Assembly (NCBI GenBank): GCA_026125285.1 | Contig: JAHCLO010000052.1 | Location: forward strand, 1-34,304 | Direction: 5' to 3' | DNA from: Verrucomicrobiia bacterium | Lineage (GTDB): Bacteria; Verrucomicrobiota; Verrucomicrobiia; Limisphaerales; JADLHS01 | DNA length: 34,304 nt | Part shown: piece by piece, positions 14,554 to 21,388 of the stretch | How the letters are laid out: the number at the start of each line of letters is the position of its first letter | Position numbering within the stretch: position 1 is the stretch's first letter | Translations under genes and position numbers: made by a program | The notes under the pieces: generated by a model | What the model saw: only the letters and a program-made list of their open reading frames with translations | Told to the model about the DNA's origin: nothing | Databases searched by the model: none

Positions 14554-16863
14554 ATGAAGAACACGTCCGCCCTGCTGATGGCGATGGTCGCGCTGGTTGC
14601 GTTTGGCGTCGGCGTGCTCACGGCTCGTTACTTTCTTGCCGCGCCCGGCGAAATCGCCTTGGTCGAATCCGCCACGCCCGCCGCGCAGCCGGCCAGCACG
14701 GCCAAATCCAGACTGTCTATGGCCTTGGATAAATCCAGCGAACCTGGTGCCCGGCGGTGGACCCTCGGCGAAATCGAGAACGCACTCCTTGAACTGACTA
14801 CCCTGGGTGGACCCAAACGTGAGCAGCGCATCAACGAAATCGCTGGCAAGATTGACCCGGCGGATATCCCGCGCGTGCTGCCGTGGGTGGACGGCATTGC
14901 CTCGTCGCAGACCCGCGCTCAGGTCCGGCATGCTCTGCTGGCGCGCTGGGCGGAGACCGACGTGCAGTCCGCCCTGGCATACGCGGAGGCAGTCACCGGT
15001 TTTCACAATCGCAATCAGGCGGTTCTGGCAGTCCTTCGCGGGTGGGCGAATCACGATGCCGAAGCGGCCGCGGCGTGTGTGCGACAACTCCCCGCGGGCC
15101 AACTCCGGCTGGAGGCCACCAGCGTCCTGGTCAGTGCCCTGGCGCAGCAGAATCCTAAAGCGGCATTTGCCCTGAGCGAAAGCTTGGGCAATTCGAGCCG
15201 GCGCGCGAACTTGGTTTCTGAAATCTTTGATCTTTGGGCGGCCACGGACCCGGTCGGTGCTGCCGCCAAGGCGACGCAGATTCGCAACGAGCAACAACGC
15301 CGCCAAGCGCTGCAATCAGTCGCACAGCGCTGGGCGGAAACAGATCCGCCAGCCGCGCTGGCCTGGGCGCGGACGTTGCCGGAGAACGCGGACAAACCCT
15401 ACGCCGTTTCCCGCGTGGTGTTGGCCTGGGCCAGCACGGATCCGCATGGCGCCGCGCAAGTGGCCCTGTCCCTGCCTGCCAGTCGGGCCCGCAACGACGC
15501 CATCAATGCGTTGGTAGCACAATGGGGCGCCAACGATCTCCCTGCGGCACTCGCTTGGGTGCAACAATTGCCCGAAGACACCGCGCGTCAATCGGCGATG
15601 ACCAGCCTGGGCCAGCAGTGGGCGCAAACCGATCCACAGAGCGCGCTGGCGTTTGCGCAAAGCCTCCCGGCGGGCCAGGCCCGCGACCAGTTGCTGGCGA
15701 ATGTGGCTGGCCAGATAGCGAACCAGAACCCGGATACCGCCCTGGCTTGGGCACAATCCTTGCCCGCCGGGCCGGCGCGCAATCAGGCTTTGAATAACAT
15801 CGTCTCCCAACTCGCCTGGCAGGACCCGCAAACCGCGGCGGCCTTTGCCCTGAGTCTGCCGGCGGGGCCAACGCGCAATCAGGCCGTCTCCCAAGTGGTC
15901 AGTAGTTGGGCACGTGCTGACCCGCAGACGGCGGCGGAGTGGATCAACACCTTGCCCGAAGGCCGGTCCAAGCGCGATGCGCTGCAGAACTTTGCCTACG
16001 GACTTGCGCAATCCGATCCCCGGGCGGCGGCCGATTACGCGTTGTCGCAACCCGCTGGCCAGGGCCGGGATCACCTCATCCGTCATGTGGCATCGTCATG
16101 GGCCAACCATGACTTGACCGAAGCGGTGGCGTGGGTGCAGCAATTGCCCGAGGGACAGGCTAAACAAGACGCGCTCCTCAGGATCAGCCCTCAATGGATC
16201 CAGAATGATCCGCAGGCTGCTGCCGCTTTTGCGCAATCGCTCCCCGCCGGCCCCGGTCAGAACAGCTTCGTCAGCAACCTCGCGCTCCACTGGGCGGGTA
16301 GCGATCCGGCTGCCGCCGTGGCGTGGGCCAATCAATTGCCTGAAGGGGCGGCCAGCGCGCAGGCGCTGGACAGCATCGCCGCAGGTTGGGCGCAACATTC
16401 GCCTGCGGACGCCGCGAAGTTCGTGGCCACACTACCCGCCGGGGAAGCACAAGACCGCGCCGCCATGAAAGTGATTTTCCAATGGACCAACGCCGACCCG
16501 GAATCCGCCGCCGGCTGGGCCGCGCAGTTTCCTGACGGCGAACTGCGCCAGAACGCGCTGCAAACCGTGGTTTCGCAATGGGCCTACAGCGATCCAACCG
16601 CCGCCGCAGTGTTCTTGCAGGCATTGCCGGCGGGTGCTTCGCGGGATTCCGCCTTCAACGCATTCTTCGGCCAGTTGTCCCACACCGAGCCGGCTCTGGC
16701 CGCCCAGTGGGTTGGGCAAATGAGCGACGAGCAACAGCGGCTCAACCAGATCAACAACATCGCCAGCCGCTGGCTGCGCACCGATCGCGTAGCGGCGGAG
16801 GCGTGGATCAACGGCTTGAACCTGTCGGCGGAAGCGAAAAACAGCCTGCTGAAAATGAAATGA
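14554..16863 (+). CDS. Envelope protein of about 31-residue helical repeats
   Basis: 769 residues with an N-terminal hydrophobic segment (residues 6-28) that is either a signal peptide or a membrane anchor. From about residue 90 to 750 it consists of tandem units of about 31-32 residues with the pattern WAxxDPxAALAWAQxLPAGx followed by ARxxALxxVxxQ. About 20 units are present; several in the middle are nearly identical, so the array probably grew by unequal exchange. The pattern suggests paired helices like TPR or Sel1 solenoids, though the spacing and the conserved W, DP and LP residues differ from canonical TPR. Such proteins are frequent in Verrucomicrobiota and usually annotated hypothetical. 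Likely a protein-binding scaffold at the envelope. Confidence 0.85.
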   Translation: MKNTSALLMAMVALVAFGVGVLTARYFLAAPGEIALVESATPAAQPASTAKSRLSMALDKSSEPGARRWTLGEIENALLELTTLGGPKREQRINEIAGKIDPADIPRVLPWVDGIASSQTRAQVRHALLARWAETDVQSALAYAEAVTGFHNRNQAVLAVLRGWANHDAEAAAACVRQLPAGQLRLEATSVLVSALAQQNPKAAFALSESLGNSSRRANLVSEIFDLWAATDPVGAAAKATQIRNEQQRRQALQSVAQRWAETDPPAALAWARTLPENADKPYAVSRVVLAWASTDPHGAAQVALSLPASRARNDAINALVAQWGANDLPAALAWVQQLPEDTARQSAMTSLGQQWAQTDPQSALAFAQSLPAGQARDQLLANVAGQIANQNPDTALAWAQSLPAGPARNQALNNIVSQLAWQDPQTAAAFALSLPAGPTRNQAVSQVVSSWARADPQTAAEWINTLPEGRSKRDALQNFAYGLAQSDPRAAADYALSQPAGQGRDHLIRHVASSWANHDLTEAVAWVQQLPEGQAKQDALLRISPQWIQNDPQAAAAFAQSLPAGPGQNSFVSNLALHWAGSDPAAAVAWANQLPEGAASAQALDSIAAGWAQHSPADAAKFVATLPAGEAQDRAAMKVIFQWTNADPESAAGWAAQFPDGELRQNALQTVVSQWAYSDPTAAAVFLQALPAGASRDSAFNAFFGQLSHTEPALAAQWVGQMSDEQQRLNQINNIASRWLRTDRVAAEAWINGLNLSAEAKNSLLKMK

Positions 16864-16942
16864 CAGATTGACGTGCCGTTGGCCGCCGGACTATCTGTGA
16901 GTTGTCGCCCAGAACCGGGCACATTTCCTGGCCAGTTGATCG

Positions 16943-16971
16943 CGGTGGGTCGAGCCTCAGAGAACCCACCG
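16943..16971. repeat. Short hairpin downstream of the repeat protein
   Basis: cggtgggt and acccaccg form an 8-bp stem around a 13-base loop, about 80 bases after the stop of the helical-repeat gene and 40 before the next start. There is no T-run, so it is not a standard intrinsic terminator. It may be chance. Confidence 0.35.
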
Positions 16972-17008
16972 GCCATTGATCAAAGCGCGTTCGAAAAGTG
17001 AGAACTGT

Positions 17009-17662
17009 ATGAGATGCAGGATTTATGCGTTCACCGTTGCCGTGTTGTTGGCGTGGATGAAGTCCGCGAGTGCCCAGGGCACCTTCCAAAACCTGAGCTT
17101 CGAGGACGGCGTGGTGGTGCCGATTCCCGATGACCCCTTCGGCCGGGTGCAGTTCAGTTCGGCGATGCCGGGATGGGTGGGGTATCTCGGCGAGAATCAA
17201 ATAGACTGGCTGCTCTACAACTTTTTGTTCTTGAGCGATGCCGGCATCGCCATCTGGGGTCCCAACCAGCCGCAAGCCGGTCTGTTTCACGGCCAGTTCT
17301 ACCTCGTGATGCAGAATGCCTTTCCGGTGCCGACGGTCAGTCCCGCCATCGCCCAGATCGGCACCGTGCCCGCCACCGCGCAATCTCTCCGGTTTTATCT
17401 GGCCCAAGGGGACATGGTAGTTTCGTTCAATGGCCAGGCTCTGCCCTTGTCCGTTTTGGGCAGCGCGCCCACTGGCAACCTTTACGGTGCCGACATCTCG
17501 GCCTTCGCCGGCCAAACCGGGGAATTGCGCTTTCGTGGAGTGGGCTACCTGGACCACATCCAGTTTTCCGCCGAGCCCATCCCCGAGCCGGGCGTGTTGA
17601 GTTTGTTTGCCCTTGGCGTTTGGCTCCTCGGCTGGCAAATGCACCGACGGGTGGCGGGTTAG
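17009..17662 (+). CDS. PEP-CTERM sorted exported protein
   Basis: 217 residues. An N-terminal signal peptide (about 1-22, VAVLLAWMKSASAQ) is followed by a beta-rich domain beginning FQNLSFEDGVVVP, as in DUF642/carbohydrate-binding-like proteins of this class. The C-terminus is a textbook PEP-CTERM signal: IPEPGVLSLFALGVWLLGW then basic residues (MHRR). In this system an exosortase (XrtA type) removes the tail and the protein is delivered to the outer surface or exopolysaccharide matrix. No exosortase gene is in the window. The start was chosen because an upstream in-frame ATG adds 11 charged residues before the signal peptide. Confidence 0.88.
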   Translation: MRCRIYAFTVAVLLAWMKSASAQGTFQNLSFEDGVVVPIPDDPFGRVQFSSAMPGWVGYLGENQIDWLLYNFLFLSDAGIAIWGPNQPQAGLFHGQFYLVMQNAFPVPTVSPAIAQIGTVPATAQSLRFYLAQGDMVVSFNGQALPLSVLGSAPTGNLYGADISAFAGQTGELRFRGVGYLDHIQFSAEPIPEPGVLSLFALGVWLLGWQMHRRVAG

Positions 17663-17672
17663 GATTCCAGGC

Positions 17673-17843
17673 TCACTTCCGCACCGCGTCCAGTTCGTGG
17701 ATGGCGTGTTTGAGGCGGCGGGCGATGGTTTTCTGGCGTTCCGCGGAAAGAACTTTCCCGCCGCCGATTTCCTGCACGTACAGGCTGTCAATGGCCGCGC
17801 CGGCGTGTCGGCACTGCCAACGGTGCTTCGCAGGATTACGCTT
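17673..17843 (-). pseudogene. Unidentified 56-residue fragment
   Basis: On the minus strand, between two stops, there is a protein-like stretch containing AAIDSLYVQEIGGGKVLSAE and RQKTIARRLKHAIHELDAVRK, with an amphipathic basic C-terminal helix. There is no ATG at its head and an in-frame stop precedes it, so it looks like the 3' end of a lost gene. I do not recognise the family. It converges tail-to-tail with the PEP-CTERM gene, 10 bases apart. Confidence 0.4.
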
Positions 17844-17973
17844 TCAACTCGGCCCCGCGATCCAGTTGGCGACCATCAGATGGGATTCAGATGCCGGTTC
17901 GTCAGTTCAGACAGGCGATCGGGATGGGAGTTCAGAGGTAGTTTCGTGCAATACCACTGATGACAGCAAGATT

Positions 17974-18110
17974 GGTTGCGCTTTTCCCAAGATGCGGTTG
18001 GAAGAAGGGTGAATCCGGGCGTTGAGTCAGGGCGGGAGCATGGAAAAGACGGTGTGCTTTGAAGTTCTCCCGCTTCGCGTAAGGTGCGTGTGAAGATCAC
18101 GATTTCCTAC
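17974..18110 (+). repeat. Dispersed repeat Y, copy 2
   Basis: Aligns over about 140 bases with 470-612 read on the opposite strand. Both have 'gcgctttt', 'ccaagatgcggttgg', 'ggcgttgagtcag', a 'gggag' block and 'ggtgcgtgtgaagat' in the same order. Here it lies about 40 bases before a RAYT tail remnant, whereas copy 1 lies after one. Confidence 0.75.
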
Positions 18111-18151
18111 CGGCACAGGGCCGGGCTTGGGGGGCAGGCCGTGCAGCCGGG

Positions 18152-18250
18152 ATGACGTGGGATTGGATGGCGGGCCGCCTGCAAATGGGGTGTCGGCATA
18201 CCGTGGCCAATTGCCAGAAAGGACGAAAATGCGACGATTCTTTACAATAG
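18152..18250 (+). pseudogene. RAYT C-terminal remnant, CRHTVANC type
   Basis: A 32-codon frame reads MTWDWMAGRLQMGCRHTVAN then CQKGRK and a stop. It matches the remnant at 643-795 (LDGIAERLQMGCRHTVANC). The DNA after both CRHTVANC codings is also alike ('attctNtacaatNgccg' then 'tgac'). The rest of the transposase is missing upstream. It runs directly into a second RAYT fragment of a different subtype. Confidence 0.65.
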
Positions 18251-18253
18251 CCG

Positions 18254-18694
18254 GTGACGGCTTTTCGGAGACGGTTGGAAGAAGTTTTGGAGGCGCGGCG
18301 CGGGGCGGAGGACCGAAACGACTACAAGCCGATCCGTCGGGGCTGGTTTTTCGGAGAAAAGGCGTTCAAGGAGGAACTGTTGGCGCAGGTGGGCGCACAA
18401 GCCGGAGGCTGGCATTACGGAGAGGAACTGCGGGAATCGGCGGAAGCGAAGGCCGAGCGGATCGTGGCGGAGGAACTCAAGCGCCAGGGGTGGGAGGAGA
18501 AGGCGTTGCCGGAGCGGCGCAAAGGGGATCAATTCAAGGTGCGCCTGGCAAGCCGGCTGCGGGAGGAGACGACGGTGTCATTGAAATGGATTGCCCGGCG
18601 GTTGCAGATGGGCACGCGCGGGCATTTACAACATTTGCTGTATTGGCAGAATCGGAAGAAGCCACATCGGACCAAGCCAAAAGGCAAAACGTGA
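18254..18694 (+). pseudogene. RAYT (REP-associated transposase) C-terminal half
   Basis: 146 residues corresponding to the C-terminal part of a verrucomicrobial RAYT: RRLEEVLEARRGAEDRNDY, KPIRRGWFFGEKAFKEELL, KAERIVAEELKRQGWEEKAL, and the tail VRLASRLREETTVSLKWIAR followed by RLQMGTRGHLQHLLY. The catalytic half, with the HUH metal site and the nucleophile tyrosine of the Y1_Tnp domain, is absent. The first codons fuse to DNA from the neighbouring remnant ('tgacggc'). RAYTs are known to act on REP hairpins bearing a GTAG tetranucleotide. The frame is open but the protein cannot be catalytic. A 46-bp tandem repeat begins at its stop codon. Confidence 0.75.
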
Positions 18695-18786
18695 TATGAC
18701 AATACTTTTGACCGACCCCTTTACAAAAGGCAAAACGTGATATGACAATACTTTTGACCGACCCCTTTATTGACCGACCCCTTTAC
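18679..18786 (+). repeat. 46-bp tandem duplication plus partial copy
   Basis: Two head-to-tail copies of a 46-base unit starting aaaaggcaaaacgtgatatg and ending ttgaccgacccctttac; only the last base differs. A third partial copy of the final 17 bases follows. The unit spans the last codons and stop of the RAYT fragment. The complementary motif is GTAAAGGGGTCGGTCAA; GGGGTC-headed motifs are commonly found beside RAYT-type genes. Confidence 0.95.
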
Positions 18787-18792
18787 TTTACT

Positions 18793-18942
18793 TTACGGCG
18801 CAGCGGCGCGGCGCGGCTGCGCCTCGCCCAGGACGGCCTCGATGCTCACGCCCAGGACGCGGGCAATCGCGGCCACATCGTCGGAGCGTGGAATCTGTCC
18901 GCTGCGTTCCCAATAGCTGACGTGCCCCGAGCCTGCCCAAGG
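18793..18942 (-). pseudogene. XRE-family HTH regulator remnant
   Basis: 49 residues remain after an in-frame stop: GSGHVSYWERSGQIPRSDDV then AAIARVLGVSIEAVLGEAQ and a basic end. This is the recognition-helix to helix-5 half of an XRE/Cro HTH (S-x-WE-x-G-x-x-P, then AxxLGVS). The first two helices are displaced: DLGQARG in another frame suggests a small frameshift, beyond which similarity stops. Its target and partner genes are lost. Confidence 0.65.
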
Positions 18943-18962
18943 TCAGCGATGCCCGACCGGAA

Positions 18963-19181
18963 ATGGCACCGCCGGATTTGGTGATGTACTACAGCGATGA
19001 CACGCCCGCGTGGAACGAACTCGAAATCAGCGCCCGCGGAACGCGCGTGCGCGCTGTGCTCAATGGCGTGGTGGTGCGAGATTGGGACGGGACCGGGGTG
19101 TTGGACGCGCGCCGCGTCGCATCCAATGGAGGTTTCTGGGCAGTTTCGACCTCCAAAATCGGATGCGCATCGGGGCCTTGA
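18963..19181 (+). pseudogene. DUF1080 (3-keto-disaccharide hydrolase) fragment
   Basis: The frame reads MYYSDDTPAWNELEISARGT, RVRAVLNGVVVRDWDG, TGVLDARR. This matches the central strands of DUF1080/LamG-like domains ('WNxxxIxARGxxxxxxLNGxxxxD'), which occur in secreted or lipoprotein sugar-processing enzymes of Verrucomicrobiota and Planctomycetota. Only about 45 residues are recognisable, with no signal peptide and no start of the fold, so this is a broken piece. The tail shifts frame into GSFDLQN-MRIG, which is repeated 125 bases downstream. Confidence 0.6.
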
Positions 19182-19192
19182 ACCAAGCATTG

Positions 19193-19251
19193 GTCAGGGG
19201 AAAGTTTGTCAAAGGAATGAGTCTGATTCCCCTGACAATCATTCCTCTGAC
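19193..19251. repeat. Imperfect palindromic repeat, interleaved units
   Basis: The stretch contains gtcaggggaa, gtcaaaggaatga, ttcccctgac and tcattcctctgac in that order. The first pairs with the third and the second with the fourth. Equivalently, it is two direct copies of a GTCAGRGGAATGA-type unit followed by two inverted ones. It lies between the two copies of the GSFDLQ-coding fragment and encodes nothing evident. Confidence 0.7.
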
Positions 19252-19313
19252 AATCGGGTTCATGGGAAGCTTTGACCTCCAACATTGGACGCGCATCGGG
19301 ACCAGGAACCGGC

Positions 19314-19386
19314 GTAGCGGCGTCTCGGCAGAGCGTCGCAAACTTCGCGGTCGGGAAATGGCGGCGCTCTGCCGAGACGCCGCTAC
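19314..19386. repeat. GTAG...CTAC hairpin element, arm type 2
   Basis: Perfect 22-base inverted repeat starting gtagcggcgtctcggcagag and ending with its complement (…cgccgctac), around a 29-base loop. It has the same design as the three gene-internal elements (GTAG and CTAC at the tips, about 70 bases overall) but different arms. It is intergenic, between the DUF1080 remnant and the 3' end of the GMC oxidoreductase gene. Confidence 0.9.
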
Positions 19387-19475
19387 GGAGCCATGGTTCA
19401 TGGGCAGGGAGGGTTGCGCAGGCGTTTCTGACTGCGGATTCAGGGCCTGTGGCTCGGTATCTGTAATGGGTCCGC

Positions 19476-21380
19476 TCACTTATCCAGAAACTTCAGCGCG
19501 TTGCGCCGCGCCAGCGCCATGATCGAGCCTTGCGGGTTCACTCCCGGGGCGGTGCAAAGCAGACTGGCGTCGTTGACGAACAAATTTTTGAAACCATGTA
19601 CGCGACCGAACGAATCAGTCGCACACACGGCCCGGTTCTCCCCCATGGGACAGGAGGAAAAGAGGTGGATGGTCATCAGGCTGGCCAGTCCGTTCGGCAG
19701 AACCTCCGGGAGTTTGCTCAGGCAACCGCCGCAACGCAGCCCTGGGCCGCGCGTCAGCCCCGGATAGAGTTCAGTGGCGCCGGACTCGAAAAGGATTTGC
19801 GCGAGCTTGCGCAAGCCGTCGCCGAGATTGCGGCGGTCCGCTTCCGTGAGCGAGTAGCGAACGAGCGGATCGCGAAAGCCCGGCAGCTTGCGCACGGTGC
19901 CGCGGCCTTCACTGGTGATCATCGCATAGTAAATGGCCATCTGTTGCCAGGTGCTCGCGGTTTTCAGCGCGGCCTCCGGATGATCAATCAGTCCCAGTGC
20001 GAGATAGGCGGGCGAACTGATTGAGCAACCAAAGCTTAACCGCGGGGAGAATTCCTTCACTTGATGCACCGGCACGCCCATGTCGGCGGCGTTGACCGTT
20101 TCGTTGAAGCGCGCGACGATCTTCACGGTGGGATGAACCTGGAGTGACTTGCCGACGTTGCGGGTGATGCCGCTGCGCAACAGCAAAGTGGGCGTGTGAA
20201 CTGCCCCGGCGCATACAAAGACGATGTCGGCGGCAATGCGCAGATTGCCGGTGACGCGATGCCGGGCTTCAATGACCCAACTATTGCTGTACTGCCGGAG
20301 GCGCTGGGCGCGCGTTTCCGGCAACAGGCGGCCACCGGCGCGCAGAAATCGCGGCACGTAGGTTTCGGTCATGGACTGGCGCTGGCCTGCACTGTTCGTA
20401 GCCGCCGAGGTGAGGAGGCGGTTTCTTGCGGCGTCCGAGGCATCCGCCTCCTCACGTCGGCGGCTACCTGCTTCATGGCGAAACCAACGCGGGACTTCCA
20501 TGGACTTCCATCCGAGTTTCACGGCGCCATCGTGAAGTTTCAAAGAAGCCGGGGGAGCAGGGCAGGGGAGCAGGGAGACTGAAACGTCGCGTTCACACGT
20601 CTCAAAATGCGGTTGCAGGTCCTTTTCCGTCAGTGCCTCGACCTCAAACTCACTTCGCCAGCGTTCCAGAATGTCCGGTGGAGTGCGATGGTACAGACCG
20701 CTGTTGATTTCACTGCCGCCGCCCACGCAGCGGCCTTCGACGTAGGAGATTTTATTCCTGCCCATCGCCACGGTTTGTCCCCCGTTGCGGTATTTTTGTT
20801 CCATCTCCGCCTGCGAGAACGGCGCGCAGGACGCCAGCGGAAGAAACGGGCCCTCCTCGATCAGCAACACATCACGGCCCGCTTCGGCCAACAGGCAGGC
20901 GGTGATGGCGCCACCGGGGCCGCTGCCGATCACCACGACCTCGGCGCGCAACTCGGAGGGTGGAGGATCAATCTGCGGCCCGGCGTGTCGCGGGAATTCC
21001 GATTCGCGCCGCGTTGTGGATGGGGATTCCGCACGATTGTAAAGCGCGAGCGTAGCGAGGCTCTCAAAATAGCGAATCAAGTCGCGCTGGAATCCAAGCC
21101 GCGAGTTCTTCCAAGCGAGAATCTGGCGCTGACGCTGCTCAGGTGTCTGACGATGAAACCGTTTTCCGCCGCGAACCAGCCCGAACAGATCGAAACCCAA
21201 GGTCGCCAGTTGCATCGGCGCGCGAAGGTAATCCGGCATCTGCGCGTGTTGCCGGAGAATGAACTGCGTCAGATCGTTGTGCGGCGGCAAGAGTTCAGGC
21301 CCCGTTTCATGCGGTTGCGCCAGCGAATACGCCAGGGCCGAAACGGAGTCGTGAAACCAATTGTTGCCCGGGGTCGCCAT
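19476..21380 (-). CDS. GMC family FAD oxidoreductase
   Basis: 634 residues. An N-terminal extension of about 140 residues, possibly helical, precedes the FAD-binding Rossmann motif VVVIGSGPGGAITA (about 148-162). Next come GRNKISYVEGRCVGGGSEIN (about 207-227, the GMC signature region) and a C-terminal domain with TIHLFSSCPMGEN and PGVNPQGSIMALA. GMC enzymes oxidise alcohols, sugars or sterols with FAD; the substrate is unknown. Residues 306-328 (SRRREEADASDAARNRLLTS plus AAT) are encoded by a palindromic element between FRHEAG and GQRQSMTE, so the reading frame survived an insertion. The start is 8 bases after the UbiA stop, implying an operon. The chosen ATG avoids a long low-complexity upstream extension lying inside the UbiA gene. 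Confidence 0.9.
   Translation of the reverse strand: MATPGNNWFHDSVSALAYSLAQPHETGPELLPPHNDLTQFILRQHAQMPDYLRAPMQLATLGFDLFGLVRGGKRFHRQTPEQRQRQILAWKNSRLGFQRDLIRYFESLATLALYNRAESPSTTRRESEFPRHAGPQIDPPPSELRAEVVVIGSGPGGAITACLLAEAGRDVLLIEEGPFLPLASCAPFSQAEMEQKYRNGGQTVAMGRNKISYVEGRCVGGGSEINSGLYHRTPPDILERWRSEFEVEALTEKDLQPHFETCERDVSVSLLPCPAPPASLKLHDGAVKLGWKSMEVPRWFRHEAGSRRREEADASDAARNRLLTSAATNSAGQRQSMTETYVPRFLRAGGRLLPETRAQRLRQYSNSWVIEARHRVTGNLRIAADIVFVCAGAVHTPTLLLRSGITRNVGKSLQVHPTVKIVARFNETVNAADMGVPVHQVKEFSPRLSFGCSISSPAYLALGLIDHPEAALKTASTWQQMAIYYAMITSEGRGTVRKLPGFRDPLVRYSLTEADRRNLGDGLRKLAQILFESGATELYPGLTRGPGLRCGGCLSKLPEVLPNGLASLMTIHLFSSCPMGENRAVCATDSFGRVHGFKNLFVNDASLLCTAPGVNPQGSIMALARRNALKFLDK
20398..20467. 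repeat. GTAG...CTAC element inside the GMC gene
   Basis: 24-base arms (gtagccgccgaggtgagg... and its complement) with one mismatch, around a 22-base loop; 70 bases in all. On the coding (minus) strand it enters as nGT AGC CGC CGA CGT GAG and leaves as CTC ACC TCG GCG GCT ACG, adding about 23 residues without a stop. Confidence 0.95.
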
Positions 21381-21388
21381 CGCCTTCC

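Noticed and set aside
16943..16971. Hairpin considered as a rho-independent terminator
   Set aside because: No T-run follows and it is about 80 bases beyond the stop; retained only as a weak hairpin.
20551..20577. Purine-rich ggggagcaggg repeats within the GMC gene
   Set aside because: Short, imperfect and lying in coding sequence where the encoded residues fit the family; not enough to call a repeat element.
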